The notes: generated from the sequence alone by a model not told the origin. A DNA stretch of 64,000 nucleotides from an uncultured Allomuricauda sp. (GCF_947499695.1 NZ_CANMPQ010000002.1:620001-684000), one strand, 5' to 3'; shown: positions 37,412 through 47,090, counted from the stretch's first letter. Numbers and translations are program-made.

Positions 37412-37864
37412 GTGGTAGGCATCAAAGAAAAACTTTTAGAATTCTGTTGGGCTAGTGTTGATGAAAAAACAACGCGACTAAAAAAAAGAAGCACTGAGCT
37501 ACAAGAATCCCTCGGTTCCGAAACCAAGAGTAGTGCTGGCGATAAGCATGAAACTGGCCGTGCCATGGTTCAATTGGAACAGGAGAAATTGGGAAACCAA
37601 CTTGTAGAATTGGATAAGACAAAAGCCATTCTTCAAAAGGTAGATATTGCCAAAGAGTCTTCAAAAATTGTATTGGGAAGTCTTGTTAAAACCTCAGGAG
37701 CAGATTATTTCATTGCGGTTTCTACTGGAGTGTACACAAATGGAGGAACCAGTATTTTTTGCATTTCGCCCGGAGCACCAATAGCCCAATTATTATTGGG
37801 AAAGCAGAAGGGAGATAAAATTGTTTTTAAAGGTAAAGAAATTGAGGTTCTTGAAGTACAATGA
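37412..37864 (+). CDS. GreA/GreB-family protein
   Basis: 150 residues from a GTG at 37412 (no ATG is available before residue 50). The N-terminal half is helical and charged (VDEKTTRLKKRSTELQESL; GDKHETGRAMVQLEQEKL), and the C-terminal half is an FKBP-like GreA/GreB C-terminal domain ending SPGAPIAQLLLGKQKGD. Gre factors enter the RNA polymerase secondary channel. This shorter family is of uncertain function, and automatic annotation sometimes labels it a 3-oxoacyl-ACP synthase without any supporting motif. It starts five bases after the kinase stop and may be co-transcribed. Confidence 0.7.
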   Translation: MVGIKEKLLEFCWASVDEKTTRLKKRSTELQESLGSETKSSAGDKHETGRAMVQLEQEKLGNQLVELDKTKAILQKVDIAKESSKIVLGSLVKTSGADYFIAVSTGVYTNGGTSIFCISPGAPIAQLLLGKQKGDKIVFKGKEIEVLEVQ

Positions 37865-37978
37865 TTTTTTATCTATTTCATTCTCAAATGTTATTCAGAA
37901 CTTTCCGAAGGAAATGGAGAACAGCTCATTATCTATTGATTGTTTTCGTCAATCCGCAATCTGCAGATATCATTTGGC

Positions 37979-38062
37979 ACTTGAATCTTTATTCAAAAAT
38001 CCCGAACTTCACTTATCGGTCGATATAGCTCATTAAAACGAACGATATCTTAACCGTTACCT
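37979..38062 (+). repeat. Cassette-boundary dyad repeat, copy 2 (with extended left flank)
   Basis: The core 38010-38062 runs from CACTTATCGGTCGATATAG to ATATCTTAACCGTTACCT. The arms pair imperfectly around ATTAAAAC. Compared with copy 3 the homology extends left through CTTGAATCTT and CCCGAACTT. It ends 13 bp before the start of the gene at 38076. Confidence 0.72.
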
Positions 38063-38075
38063 AAAATAAATCAAA

Positions 38076-38561
38076 ATGTATGATATAAATTATCACTTAA
38101 TAATAATAGTGATTCTTTTATTAGTGTTGCTAGTATTCATTCTTATTCTAAATTCGATTACTAAAAACATTAATCATCCCCTGTTGTCATTGAAAAAATT
38201 CCAAAACGACATTAATGCTGAAAAAGATACCCAAGAAACTATATCGTTTCCTGCTGACGGCAGATGGCATAGTATTAAATCTGATTTATCTGGGATTGTA
38301 CTTCTTGAAATTGTGGCTACTGCAAATGGAGCAAAAGGAACTGGAAAGCATAGTATAATATTTGCACGTGCATTAAATTCATTTGGTAGCGGTAAAATCA
38401 AAATTACACAAACTTACTATGGATGGCAATGGTGGACAATAATGTCCTTGAGATGGAAAAAAACCATAAATGGTAATAACTTACAAATCAGAACCAAATC
38501 AGATTTCGGTGATGGTTCAGCCATTCAAGTTATAATTAAAACCTTTTATCTGAGTGATTAA
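38076..38561 (+). CDS. Hypothetical membrane-anchored protein (cassette-like cargo)
   Basis: 161 residues with one N-terminal TM helix (IIIVILLLVLLVFILILNSI, about residues 9-28) and a soluble part with Gly- and Trp-rich stretches (ATANGAKGTGKHS; YYGWQWWTIMSLRWKK) that looks beta-rich. No family is recognised. Codon use is visibly AT-richer than the flanking genes. It is the only gene of a 703-bp unit bounded by the dyad repeats at 38010 and 38578, inserted between the GreA-like gene and arfB. Confidence 0.7.
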   Translation: MYDINYHLIIIVILLLVLLVFILILNSITKNINHPLLSLKKFQNDINAEKDTQETISFPADGRWHSIKSDLSGIVLLEIVATANGAKGTGKHSIIFARALNSFGSGKIKITQTYYGWQWWTIMSLRWKKTINGNNLQIRTKSDFGDGSAIQVIIKTFYLSD

Positions 38562-38577
38562 TTGTAAGGTTTTACTT

Positions 38578-38712
38578 TAGGTAACACCGTATATAATTTA
38601 TTGCTTAGTTATGGCTTACTTACGAAAATCCTCGTGGATTTTCTATTCGGTCTGTATTTGCCAAATTAGGTGTTTCAAATACGCAACAAACCATATACAA
38701 ACCGATAAGTGC
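38578..38712 (+). repeat. Distal structured dyad of the 38-kb cassette-like unit
   Basis: It begins TAGGTAACACCGTATATAAT and ends ATATACAAACCGATAAGTGC. The outer arms GTATATAATTTATTGC and GCAACAAACCATATAC are imperfect complements. An internal perfect hairpin GAAAATCC-TCGT-GGATTTTC is at 38624-38643. AGGTAAC is the inverse of GTTACCT ending the upstream repeat, and ACCGATAAGTG is the inverse of CACTTATCGGT beginning it. Confidence 0.72.
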
Positions 38713-38737
38713 AACCATATTTTTTATTTGACAGCGA

Positions 38738-39157
38738 TCAATCCCAATCCGGTTTTTTACGACCCGCTTTCTTTTCGGCAGCTTTCTTTTTGGACTTTAA
38801 TCGCTTTTCAATGGAAGATTTTGAAGGCTTGGTGCGCTTCCTAGCTTTGGGAACCCGCAAAGCCGTCTTCAACAATTCGAAAAAACGCTTGATTACAATT
38901 TGCTTGTTCTTATGCTGACTTCTTGCCTCATCACATTGTAAGATCAGCACCCCTTCTTTATTGAGTCGATTGCCCAATTTTGAAAGCAATCGCTCCTTTT
39001 CAGTATAGGTAAGACCTTCGGATAGCTCCGCAGCAAATGACAACTCTACCTTTGAGGACACTTTATTTACATGCTGTCCGCCTGCACCACTACTTCGGAT
39101 GGCCTTAAATCGGAGTTCCTTAAGAATCTGTTCTTTGTTCAACTTGAAGACGGGCAT
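38738..39157 (-). CDS. arfB: Alternative ribosome-rescue factor / peptidyl-tRNA hydrolase with GGQ motif
   Basis: 139 residues from ATG 39157 (MPVFKLNKEQIL); an earlier Met at 39196 would overlap the upstream gene by 77 bases. The catalytic GGQ motif lies in SSGAGGQHVNKVSSKVEL, as in class I release factors. The Lys/Arg-rich C-terminal tail (SIEKRLKSKKKAAEKKAGRK) is the part that occupies the mRNA channel of stalled ribosomes in ArfB (YaeJ). It overlaps the end of the ABC ATPase gene by 38 bases in another frame. Confidence 0.9.
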   Translation of the reverse strand: MPVFKLNKEQILKELRFKAIRSSGAGGQHVNKVSSKVELSFAAELSEGLTYTEKERLLSKLGNRLNKEGVLILQCDEARSQHKNKQIVIKRFFELLKTALRVPKARKRTKPSKSSIEKRLKSKKKAAEKKAGRKKPDWD

Positions 39158-40115
39158 TGATGGTATCCAAAGATACATTAAGAAAAACAGTGTCACCCAG
39201 CTTTAGCTTTTTGGAAGTAACAAAGTACAATACGGTGTCATCTTCTGCGGTGGCTTCGTTAAGATAATGACTTCCTTTGAAGAAGGAAGTTTTTACCAAA
39301 ACCTCCAAGCCTGAACTATCGGAAAGCTGAAATTCGTGCGGATAAACCAAAACGGATTTATTAATGGCAGCATAGGACTTCAATAATTTGATGGGAACTT
39401 CATTCACTTCACCAAACAAGGATGCCGTATAATAATTAGGAGGGTTTTTATAGAGCTTTTTGGTTTTTTGGTCTGCTATTATCTCACCATTTTCCAAAAT
39501 AACTGTTCGATCGGCATATGGCAAAACATCGTTTGGGTCATGGCTGGCAGTAAGTACCGTAATTCCTTTTTCTTTTAGATATTGAAATAAGTTTCTTCGA
39601 AGGGAAGTACGCTTAAAATTGTCAATATGTCCAAAGGGTTCGTCCAAGAGAAGGAGCTCAGGTTCCTGTGCGAGTACCCTGGCCAAGGCAACACGTTGTT
39701 GTTGTCCACCACTTAGATTTTTGACCTTTGTTTTGGCATAATCCTGTAGTTCAATGAGCTCCAAAAGCTCATTAATACGCTCTGAATGGTTTTCTCTTTC
39801 AAATACCGAAAGATGTTGCCCAATATTCTCTTCAGCGGTGGTGAATGGCATCAGGTCAAAATCCTGAGAAAGATATTTCATGTAAGCTTCACCGGGAATC
39901 AAATTGAAATTGGGCCCTAGAATTTGCTTATCACCCCAAAAGATAGAACCGCTTTCTATATGCAATAGGCCATAAATGATTTTTAATAAGGTACTCTTTC
40001 CAGAGCCACTTTCACCCATTAAAGCTACATGGTCTCCCTTGTTCACCTCAAAAGAAATACCCTTTAAGATGATTTTGGAATCGTAGGCGAAAGAATCGAT
40101 ATGAACTTTAAGCAT
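39120..40115 (-). CDS. Orphan ABC transporter ATPase with C-terminal regulatory domain
   Basis: 331 residues. The ATPase part has Walker A GESGSGKST, Q-loop LSQDFDLMPFTT, signature LSGGQQQRVALARV, Walker B LLLLDEPFGHID and H-loop TASHD, closest in style to FbpC/PotA-type importers. About 100 further residues (from EVNEVPIKLL onward) look like a TOBE-type regulatory beta domain. No permease or binding protein is nearby, so its partner is unknown. It is followed by overlapping arfB and preceded by a prolyl oligopeptidase on the same strand. Confidence 0.82.
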   Translation of the reverse strand: MLKVHIDSFAYDSKIILKGISFEVNKGDHVALMGESGSGKSTLLKIIYGLLHIESGSIFWGDKQILGPNFNLIPGEAYMKYLSQDFDLMPFTTAEENIGQHLSVFERENHSERINELLELIELQDYAKTKVKNLSGGQQQRVALARVLAQEPELLLLDEPFGHIDNFKRTSLRRNLFQYLKEKGITVLTASHDPNDVLPYADRTVILENGEIIADQKTKKLYKNPPNYYTASLFGEVNEVPIKLLKSYAAINKSVLVYPHEFQLSDSSGLEVLVKTSFFKGSHYLNEATAEDDTVLYFVTSKKLKLGDTVFLNVSLDTINARLQVEQRTDS

Positions 40116-40177
40116 ATTGTCGGCAAAAATAAAAATCCGCTTCTATTGAAACGGATTTTAGACCGATTGAAGTATCC

Positions 40178-42331
40178 TCAATCCTTGAATTCTTTTAATA
40201 CTGCTTGGTTGGGCAGCTTGTCATATCCCATATTAAAAAAGGTAAAGCCAAAAATATCGGCATATTGCTCGATCGTTTTGCTGACAGGTGTACCTGCTCC
40301 ATGTCCTGCATTGGTCTCAATTCGGATCAATGTTGGATTATCCCCAGCTTGCTTTTCCTGAAGTTCTGCAGCAAACTTAAAACTATGTGCTGGAACTACA
40401 CGATCATCATGGTCGCCGGTTGTAACCAATGTGGCTGGATAAGGCGTTCCGGTTTTAATATTGTGGAGAGGGGAATATCCTTTGAGGTAATTGAACATAT
40501 CCTTACTTTCTTCTGAAGTCCCATAATCATACGCCCATCCGGCACCTGCGGTGAAGGTATGGTAACGAAGCATATCCAAAACACCCACAGCAGGTAGTGC
40601 AACCTGCATCAAGTCGGGTCTTTGGGTCATGGTTGCCCCTACCAAAAGTCCGCCATTTGAGCCTCCGCGGATGGCTAAATATTCCTTGGACGTATACTTG
40701 TTTTCAATAAGGTACTCAGCAGCGGCTATAAAATCATCAAAAACATTTTGCTTTTGTTGCTTGGTCCCGGCGATATGCCATTTTTTACCATATTCTCCAC
40801 CACCTCGAAGATTAGGTACAGCATAGACGCCTCCTTGTTCCATCCATACGGCATTTACGATACTAAAGTAGGGTGTCAAACTGATATTGAAACCACCATA
40901 CCCGTATAAGATAGTTGGATTTTTACCATTGAGTTCCACTCCTTTTTTATAGGTGATGATCATGGGGACTTTGGTTCCATCTTTAGAAGTATAAAAAACC
41001 TGCTCGGATTCGTAGTCTTCAGGATTGAAATCGATTTCAGGCTTCCAGTATTGTTCATATGCCCCGTTTTCCACATTGTATTTATAGGAAGAACTTGGTG
41101 TATTGTAATTGGTAAATGAAAAATAGAATTCCTTTTCATCTTTTTTGCCTCCAAAACCATTGGCGCTGCCAACTCCTGGAAGCTCAACTTCGCGGATTAA
41201 CTTGCCATCATAATCATACTGAAGCACCTTCGAAATGGCATCTACCATATATTCCGCAAAAAAGTAACCGCCTCCAGTTCCGGTGGTAAGCACATGCTCA
41301 GTTTCTGGAATGAAATCGGTCCAGTTCTCCGAAGTAGGAGTAGCTGCATCGGTAACAACAATTTTTTTGTTTGGGGCCTCCATATTGGTAACCAGATAAA
41401 GCTTGGAACCTACATTTTCAATAACATAAGTATCCGAATCGGTATGATCCAAAACTGTGACTAGACCACTATCAGGTTGGGTCAAATCCATCAAAAACAA
41501 TTTGTTTCCTGATGTAGATGTCGATGCTGTTATGAACAAGTATTTTTCATCTTCGGATACAGATCCTCCAACATAGCGGTGTTTTTCTTCCGGGATACCT
41601 CCAAAAATGATTTTATCCTCGGCCTGAGGTGTTCCCAGTTTATGATAATACAATTTGTGCTGATCGGTTTTGGCTGAAAGCTCACTTCCTTTTGGTTTAT
41701 CATAACTGGAATAAAAGAAACCTTCATTACCCTTCCATGAAATACCGCTGAATTTAATATCTACCAAAGTATCTTCAACAACCTCACGAGATTCGGCGTC
41801 GATAACAATTCCCTTGCGCCAGTCACTTCCCCCTTCAGAAATAAGATAAGCTGCTTTTGAACCGTCCTTTGTAAAGTTCAATGACATTAAGGAAGTGGTT
41901 CCATCTTCAGAAAAAGTATTAGGGTCCAAGAACACTTCTTCTTCACCATCTTCTTTTTTTCTGTAGACCACATATTGGTTCTGCAGACCATCATTTTTAT
42001 AGAAATAAGTGTAGTCTCCTTCTTTAAAAGGTGAACCTAATTTTTCATAATTCCATAGTTTTTCCAAACGGTTCTTTAAATCTTCTCGAAAAGGAATCTG
42101 ATCTAAGTAACCAAAGGTTACTGCATTTTGTTCTTTGACCCAAGCCTCTGTTTCGGGGCTTCGGTCATCTTCCAACCATCTATAAGGGTCTTTGACTTCG
42201 GTTCCAAAATAGGTGTCAACCGTATCAACTTTTTGGGTAGTGGGATAGTTCACGGAAATGGGCTCTCTTTTTGTTGTGGTTTCGCAGGCAGCCAATATGG
42301 CTACAACAGCAATTAGACTTATTTTTCGCAT
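40178..42331 (-). CDS. Prolyl oligopeptidase family serine peptidase (S9A), lipoprotein
   Basis: 717 residues. The N-terminus [16 protein letters not shown] ends in a lipobox-like LAAC, so it is probably a lipid-anchored envelope protein. A beta-propeller region covers roughly residues 80-430. The alpha/beta hydrolase domain has the nucleophile in [11 protein letters not shown], the acid in [13 protein letters not shown] and the His in NAGHGAGTP. It starts with [28 protein letters not shown], typical of prolyl endopeptidases that cut short peptides after proline. Confidence 0.94.
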   Translation of the reverse strand: MRKISLIAVVAILAACETTTKREPISVNYPTTQKVDTVDTYFGTEVKDPYRWLEDDRSPETEAWVKEQNAVTFGYLDQIPFREDLKNRLEKLWNYEKLGSPFKEGDYTYFYKNDGLQNQYVVYRKKEDGEEEVFLDPNTFSEDGTTSLMSLNFTKDGSKAAYLISEGGSDWRKGIVIDAESREVVEDTLVDIKFSGISWKGNEGFFYSSYDKPKGSELSAKTDQHKLYYHKLGTPQAEDKIIFGGIPEEKHRYVGGSVSEDEKYLFITASTSTSGNKLFLMDLTQPDSGLVTVLDHTDSDTYVIENVGSKLYLVTNMEAPNKKIVVTDAATPTSENWTDFIPETEHVLTTGTGGGYFFAEYMVDAISKVLQYDYDGKLIREVELPGVGSANGFGGKKDEKEFYFSFTNYNTPSSSYKYNVENGAYEQYWKPEIDFNPEDYESEQVFYTSKDGTKVPMIITYKKGVELNGKNPTILYGYGGFNISLTPYFSIVNAVWMEQGGVYAVPNLRGGGEYGKKWHIAGTKQQKQNVFDDFIAAAEYLIENKYTSKEYLAIRGGSNGGLLVGATMTQRPDLMQVALPAVGVLDMLRYHTFTAGAGWAYDYGTSEESKDMFNYLKGYSPLHNIKTGTPYPATLVTTGDHDDRVVPAHSFKFAAELQEKQAGDNPTLIRIETNAGHGAGTPVSKTIEQYADIFGFTFFNMGYDKLPNQAVLKEFKD

Positions 42332-42408
42332 TTTTTCAGATTGATTCTGATAAAAATACCATAAATAAATTTTTGGTAATGTAAAGAGTAGCTAATGTTT
42401 CGCGTTTT

Positions 42409-43422
42409 CTATGAAATGGCTTCTGACGTGGAAGAAACCAAACTGTTCTCCACCAAATATTCCGCTATCTGAACAGCATTGGTTGCAGCTCCTTTTCTAA
42501 GATTGTCGGAGACCACCCACATGTTCAAAGTGTTGGGTTGGGTTTCATCACGACGGATACGGCCCACAAAAACATCATCTTTGTCATGCGCATAAATAGG
42601 CATGGGATACGTATTGGTGTCTGGGTTATCTTGAACAGTAACCCCTGGAGTTTCACTCAATAATTTTCGCACTTCATCCAGGTCGAAATCATTATGGAAT
42701 TCAACATTCACTGATTCTGAATGGCCACCAGCGGTTGGAATTCTTACAGCGGTTGCTGAAACGGAAAAAGTTCGGTCGTTCAATATCTTTTGTGGCTCGC
42801 GAGCCAGTTTCATTTCTTCTTTTGTGTATCCGTTTTCCATAAATACATCGCAGTGCGGCAAGGCATTTCGGCCAATAGGATAAGGGTATGCCATTTCACC
42901 TTCTATACCGGCAATCTCATTTTCCAATTGTTGCACGGCTTTAACCCCTGTTCCAGAAACAGATTGATAGGTAGAAACCACTACACGCTTCATCTGGTAT
43001 TTTTTATGCAATGGGTCGAGAGCCATTACCATTTGAATGGTGGAGCAATTGGGATTTGCGATAATTTTATCTTCAGTGGTCAATTCGTGTGCATTGATTT
43101 CTGGAACCACCAATTTTTTGGTCGGATCCATACGCCAAGCGGATGAATTATCAATTACTGTTGAACCCACCTGGGCAAATTTAGGAGCCCACTCCAAAGA
43201 GGTTCCTCCGCCAGCGGAGAAAATGGCTATATCAGGCTGCGCGGTAATAGCATCGTCAAGTCCGATTACGGTAAATGTTTCACCTTTATAGGTCAGTTTT
43301 TTGCCAACCGAACGTTCAGAAGCTACCAACAATAACTCGGTAATTGGAAAATTACGCTCTGCCAATACCTTTAACATCACTTCGCCAACCATTCCAGTGG
43401 CCCCTACAACCGCTACTTTCAT
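42409..43422 (-). CDS. asd: Aspartate-semialdehyde dehydrogenase
   Basis: 337 residues. It reduces aspartyl phosphate to the semialdehyde with NADPH, the branch point to lysine/diaminopimelate, threonine and methionine. The NADP-binding GATGMVGE is at the N-terminus, the active-site Cys in ANPNCSTIQ, and a conserved His in GGHSESVNVEF. Length and motifs are standard. A well-matched Bacteroidota promoter lies about 26 bp upstream. Confidence 0.97.
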   Translation of the reverse strand: MKVAVVGATGMVGEVMLKVLAERNFPITELLLVASERSVGKKLTYKGETFTVIGLDDAITAQPDIAIFSAGGGTSLEWAPKFAQVGSTVIDNSSAWRMDPTKKLVVPEINAHELTTEDKIIANPNCSTIQMVMALDPLHKKYQMKRVVVSTYQSVSGTGVKAVQQLENEIAGIEGEMAYPYPIGRNALPHCDVFMENGYTKEEMKLAREPQKILNDRTFSVSATAVRIPTAGGHSESVNVEFHNDFDLDEVRKLLSETPGVTVQDNPDTNTYPMPIYAHDKDDVFVGRIRRDETQPNTLNMWVVSDNLRKGAATNAVQIAEYLVENSLVSSTSEAIS

Positions 43423-43447
43423 TTGTATATTTTCTTTTTTGAGAGAA

Positions 43448-43477
43448 CAAAGTTACTGTAGAATAGCGTTTAAGCAA
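43448..43477 (-). promoter_or_regulatory. Bacteroidota sigma-A promoter of asd
   Basis: On the minus strand TTG is followed by exactly 19 bases and TAACTTTG, a full match to the TTG/TAnnTTTG consensus. The -7 element ends 25 bp before the asd ATG, giving a leader of about 20 bases. Confidence 0.75.
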
Positions 43478-43527
43478 GCATTTTATTACACTATAATCAT
43501 AAATTAACAAAATGTTATAAATAAAAC

Positions 43528-43562
43528 AACCGTCAGCTTGTTAGCGATACAAACTGACGGTT
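43528..43562 (-). terminator. Hairpin terminator after mscL (possibly bidirectional)
   Basis: The stem AACCGTCAG/CTGACGGTT continues inward after one mismatch with TTGT/ACAA. On the minus strand it is followed by GTTTTATTT, and on the plus strand by TTTTTAT. It lies 51 bp past the mscL stop. Confidence 0.75.
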
Positions 43563-43612
43563 TTTATGAGTACTACTGTGATGTAGCGGTCACCCTTATG
43601 GGCAAACGATTT

Positions 43613-44014
43613 TTATTTTTTCAAGGCATCTCTGATTTCAGTCAGCAATTCCTCTGTAGTAGGACCTTTTGGAGCTTCTGGAGCCGGCTCTTCTTTCTTT
43701 TTCATTTTGTTCACTCCTTTTACAATCATGAACATTACAAATGCTACAATAATGAAATCAATAACATTAGTTAAGAATTCACCATACATAACGGCAACTT
43801 CTCCTACTTTTTCTCCTGCATCATTCATGGTTCCTTCAGTAATTGTATATTTTAAATCTTTGAAATCTGCATTGAAAATAAGACCAATCAAGGGGGATAC
43901 AATTCCACCTGTAAAGGAGGCAACCACCTTGTTGAAGGCAGCACCCATAACGAAACCTACGGCAATATCCACTAGGTTCCCCTTCATTGCAAAATCTTTG
44001 AACTCTTTAAGCAT
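43613..44014 (-). CDS. mscL: Large-conductance mechanosensitive channel
   Basis: 133 residues with the MscL layout: N-terminal amphipathic MLKEFKDFAMKGNLVDIAVG, TM1 containing GFVMGAAFNKVV, a loop ending EFLTNVIDFIIVAFVMFMIV (TM2), and a charged C-terminal bundle (TTEELLTEIRDALKK). The homopentamer opens under membrane tension and protects from osmotic downshock. It is a single-gene unit with its own terminator. Confidence 0.97.
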   Translation of the reverse strand: MLKEFKDFAMKGNLVDIAVGFVMGAAFNKVVASFTGGIVSPLIGLIFNADFKDLKYTITEGTMNDAGEKVGEVAVMYGEFLTNVIDFIIVAFVMFMIVKGVNKMKKKEEPAPEAPKGPTTEELLTEIRDALKK

Positions 44015-44090
44015 TTTATATAGTTTAACTGGTTAATATGCTTACAATTTAACCAAAAAAAGGGTTTTTTTCAATCGGGACACCCAAAAA

Positions 44091-45197
44091 TCACTGGATT
44101 ACCACTCTAGTTACCCGGGGTGAAATGGCGGTGAGAATTTCATAGGAGATGGTATTAGCAGAAGAAGCAAAATCTTCTGCAGAGCAGTTGCCGCCGAAAA
44201 CAATGACTTCATCTCCCTCTTTACAATCGATTCCGGTAGTGTCGATCATAATCATATCCATACAGACATTTCCAATTATTGGAGCTTTTTTCCCATTCAC
44301 GGACACATAGGTTTTTTGATTTCCATAATGTCGACCGATACCATCGGCATGACCTAAGGGTAGCGTAGCTGTAGTTCGATATCCTTCGGACTTATATGCC
44401 CGATTATAGCCCACGCTTTCATTGGGCTCGATTTTGTGCATTTGGGAAATGATGGTCTTGAGCGTGGCTACCGGTTTAAGTTGGGCATCTACTTTAGTAT
44501 CATTACCGTAACCGTATAAGCCTATTCCACTGCGTACCATTTCGAATTGAGCTTCAGGATAATTGATAATTCCGGAGGTGTTCAGCATATGCCGAAACGG
44601 AGCATAGCCCAATTTTTGGTTGATATCCTCGCTTATCTTTTTGAAGGTTTCGATTTGAGTCTCGCTGAATTCTTTTTCATTAGAATCTTCAGAAGCGGCC
44701 AAATGGGAGAAAATTGAAAGAACCTTCAATTCATTTCGTCCTTGTAACTGCTTTATGATGTAGTCTACATCATTCTCCCAAAATCCAAGCCTGTTCAAGC
44801 CAGTATTGAACTTAATGTGAACCGGATAGTCTTTTAGCTTTTGGGAAGCAGCCACTTCCAAAAAGCGCTTGAGCACATGAGCGGAGTACAAACTTGGTTC
44901 CAGATTGTTTTCTATAAGTTCATTAAAGTTGATTGATTGGGGATGAAGCACCAAGATGGGCAGTTTTATGCCAGCTTTTCGCAGTAAGACACCTTCTTTG
45001 ACATAGGCAACCGCCAAATAATCAGCACCGAGACTTTCCATTTTTTTGGCAACGGTAATCATATCACTTCCATAGGCAAAAGCCTTTACAACGGCCAAAA
45101 ATTTGGTATTGGAAGTTAATTTCGACCTTAAAAATCTGTAGTTGTGTTCTAAAGCGGTCAGATCTATTTGAAGGGTAGTTTCACCGACTTTATCCAT
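44091..45197 (-). CDS. alr: Alanine racemase
   Basis: 368 residues from ATG 45197, which overlaps the tdk stop as ATGGATAA (translational coupling); a more upstream Met at 45239 lies inside tdk. A PLP-dependent racemase that supplies D-alanine for peptidoglycan. The PLP lysine is in [10 protein letters not shown] (usual form VVKANAYGHG), the second catalytic Tyr is in ESVGYNRAY, and [10 protein letters not shown] and [11 protein letters not shown] are conserved. Confidence 0.95.
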   Translation of the reverse strand: MDKVGETTLQIDLTALEHNYRFLRSKLTSNTKFLAVVKAFAYGSDMITVAKKMESLGADYLAVAYVKEGVLLRKAGIKLPILVLHPQSINFNELIENNLEPSLYSAHVLKRFLEVAASQKLKDYPVHIKFNTGLNRLGFWENDVDYIIKQLQGRNELKVLSIFSHLAASEDSNEKEFSETQIETFKKISEDINQKLGYAPFRHMLNTSGIINYPEAQFEMVRSGIGLYGYGNDTKVDAQLKPVATLKTIISQMHKIEPNESVGYNRAYKSEGYRTTATLPLGHADGIGRHYGNQKTYVSVNGKKAPIIGNVCMDMIMIDTTGIDCKEGDEVIVFGGNCSAEDFASSANTISYEILTAISPRVTRVVIQ

Positions 45198-45834
45198 TGG
45201 CGGTTTTCTTTTTTGCTTCAACTTCTTCAGCTTCCACATCCATCTGACTTACCTTTTCCCTTAACATGGCCTTATAGAAAGCTGCCCTGCTCAAAGGTTC
45301 GTATTCCCCAGTTTCGCCAAGGAGAACTAGTTTATCATCCTTAGACTTTCTAAAACTATAGTTTGCCAAATTTCCGGTGCGGGTGCAAACGGCATGTACT
45401 TTGGTTACATATTCGGCTGTTGCCATCAACGCAGGCATCGGTCCAAAAGGATTTCCCTTAAAATCCATGTCCAGTCCGGCGACCACCACCCTTACACCTT
45501 TGTTGGCGAGGTCATTGCAAACCGTTACGATTTCATCATCAAAAAATTGGGCTTCATCAATACCTACCACGTCGCAGTCGTCAGCCAATAATCGGATATT
45601 TGCTGCGGCCGGAACAGGAGTGGAACGAATTTCATTTGCATCATGGGAAACCACCATTTCCTCATTATATCGTGTGTCAACTATAGGTTTAAAGATTTCC
45701 ACTTTTTGTTTGGCAAATTGTGCGCGCTTCAATCTTCGAATAAGTTCCTCAGTCTTTCCAGAGAACATGGAACCGCAGATAACTTCTATCCATCCAAATT
45801 GTTCCTTAGGGTTTACTGTGTTTTCGAGAAACAT
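45190..45834 (-). CDS. tdk: Thymidine kinase (type II)
   Basis: 214 residues. It phosphorylates thymidine in nucleotide salvage. The P-loop [11 protein letters not shown] is at residues 21-31, the DEAQFF motif binds Mg/ATP, and [12 protein letters not shown] forms part of the lasso. The zinc-site cysteines of many bacterial enzymes are mostly missing: VCTRTG replaces the CxxCG form. This is probably a lineage trait rather than decay, since the rest is intact. The C-terminus is Glu/Lys-rich. It is coupled to alr downstream. Confidence 0.96.
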   Translation of the reverse strand: MFLENTVNPKEQFGWIEVICGSMFSGKTEELIRRLKRAQFAKQKVEIFKPIVDTRYNEEMVVSHDANEIRSTPVPAAANIRLLADDCDVVGIDEAQFFDDEIVTVCNDLANKGVRVVVAGLDMDFKGNPFGPMPALMATAEYVTKVHAVCTRTGNLANYSFRKSKDDKLVLLGETGEYEPLSRAAFYKAMLREKVSQMDVEAEEVEAKKKTANG

Positions 45835-45888
45835 AATGTACTTTTAAACGAAATTGTGTGGTTTTTTCGTTTTTATTATGGGAAAGCA

Positions 45889-45915
45889 CAAAACTACTAA
45901 AAAAATATGCCCCAA
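45889..45915 (-). promoter_or_regulatory. Candidate promoter of tdk-alr
   Basis: Minus-strand TTG and TAGTTTTG (perfect TAnnTTTG) are separated by 16 bases, a little short of the usual 19. The -7 box lies about 55 bp before the tdk ATG. Confidence 0.5.
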
Positions 45916-45993
45916 TTTTGGATTAAAATTTAACCTTTTGTTCGTAGTGGCATATTTAAAATGATTTTATTTTTATAGTAAAGACTAATAGCG

Positions 45994-46668
45994 ATGATAA
46001 GGAAGTTAAGGGAAGAGTTGATAAAATTATCCACGGATGTTATAACCGCGCGAGAAGATAAAGAGTTGACTGAATTGTACGATAAGGCCAAAGGTATTTA
46101 TGAGAAGTTGGCCGTACTGAAGTTTATAGATGAAAAGTTAAGTGATATAGAGGTTGATGTGTCTAAAAATGTGATTGCTTCAAGGTTTGAAAAAATGGCG
46201 AATGCTGTTTTGAGCGGGAATATTGCAGTACCGGAAAGCAACCCACATGAAGACGAGGATGATTTAATTACCCCGGGAATGGACACTATAAAAGACATGG
46301 TCTCTGAAATGCCCACCGAAGCTGCTTTGGAGCAAGTTTTTACCGAGTTTGTAGCCAAACCGGATACTATGAAGAATGAAAAGGAAATTCTTTCTCCAAC
46401 AGAAAATGCAAAATCAAAATCCTTGAACGATACACTTGTTCGTGACCTCCAAGTTGGACTCAACGATAAACTGGCTTTTGTAAAACACCTGTTTGATGAT
46501 AATATGAACGACTATAACAGAGTGCTGTCCCAACTGAATACCATTGACACCGAAGAGCGTTCTATATCGTTCATTAACAATATGGTTAAGCCCGAATATA
46601 ACAATTGGGAGGGTAAAGAAGATTATGAAGCTAGGCTTGTTGCTTTGGTCGAACGCAGATTTGCATAG
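45994..46668 (+). CDS. Conserved hypothetical cytoplasmic protein
   Basis: 224 residues, no signal peptide or TM. Helical, acidic N-terminal half (LREELIKLSTDVITAREDKEL; ESNPHEDEDDLITPG), a low-complexity linker and a C-terminal helical part with KLAFVKHLFDDNMNDYNRVL and YNNWEGKEDYEARLVALVER. No catalytic motif is seen. Its position between tdk (divergent) and a DoxX-like gene gives no functional clue. Confidence 0.75.
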   Translation: MIRKLREELIKLSTDVITAREDKELTELYDKAKGIYEKLAVLKFIDEKLSDIEVDVSKNVIASRFEKMANAVLSGNIAVPESNPHEDEDDLITPGMDTIKDMVSEMPTEAALEQVFTEFVAKPDTMKNEKEILSPTENAKSKSLNDTLVRDLQVGLNDKLAFVKHLFDDNMNDYNRVLSQLNTIDTEERSISFINNMVKPEYNNWEGKEDYEARLVALVERRFA

Positions 46669-46724
46669 ACACTTTTCCATTTACTTTTTATATTTTTAGG
46701 AGCATTCATCCTAATACCATCAAC

Positions 46725-47081
46725 ATGAAAATTAAAAAGATAGGTTATTGGCTGTCAACAGCACTTTTGACGGCTATTATGTTCTTTTCCGTTTATAATT
46801 ACTTTTTCAATCACGAGACTATTGTAGGTTTCTTTGAAGCCATGGGATACCCGACTTATATTATTTATCCACTTGCAATAGCTAAAATCTTGGGATTATT
46901 GGCCATATGGGGTAACTTCTCCAAATGGTTGAAAGAATGGGCTTATGCTGGTTTTTTCTTTAATGCTATACTGGCTTTTTTTGCACATTACATGATAAGC
47001 GATGGTCAACATATGGGGGCCGTTTTGATGTTTGTTTTTGTTTTGATTTCTTATTTTACGGGAAAGCAAGTAAGGCCGTAA
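46725..47081 (+). CDS. DoxX-like small membrane protein
   Basis: 118 residues with four predicted TM helices (IGYWLSTALLTAIMFFSVYNY; YIIYPLAIAKILGLLAIW; WAYAGFFFNAILAFFAHYM; AVLMFVFVLISYF) and the DoxX-like pattern of a Gly-Tyr-Pro turn between helices. The function of this family is not defined. It ends 9 bp before rsmI. Confidence 0.75.
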   Translation: MKIKKIGYWLSTALLTAIMFFSVYNYFFNHETIVGFFEAMGYPTYIIYPLAIAKILGLLAIWGNFSKWLKEWAYAGFFFNAILAFFAHYMISDGQHMGAVLMFVFVLISYFTGKQVRP

Positions 47082-47090
47082 CTTTGGCCT

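Noticed and set aside
37412-37864. 3-oxoacyl-ACP synthase label for the GreA-like protein
   Set aside because: At 150 residues it lacks a ketosynthase Cys-His-His arrangement; the C-terminal part fits GreA/GreB.
43528-43562. CCGTCAG/CTGACGG palindrome considered as a copy of the GIY-YIG element terminus
   Set aside because: It shares only CTGACG; it lacks TCGAG and TATCGAGAA blocks and is followed by T-runs, so it is a terminator.
45377-45847. 156-codon open frame on the plus strand opposite tdk
   Set aside because: Overlaps the complete thymidine kinase gene on the other strand and has Ser/Thr-rich shadow composition.
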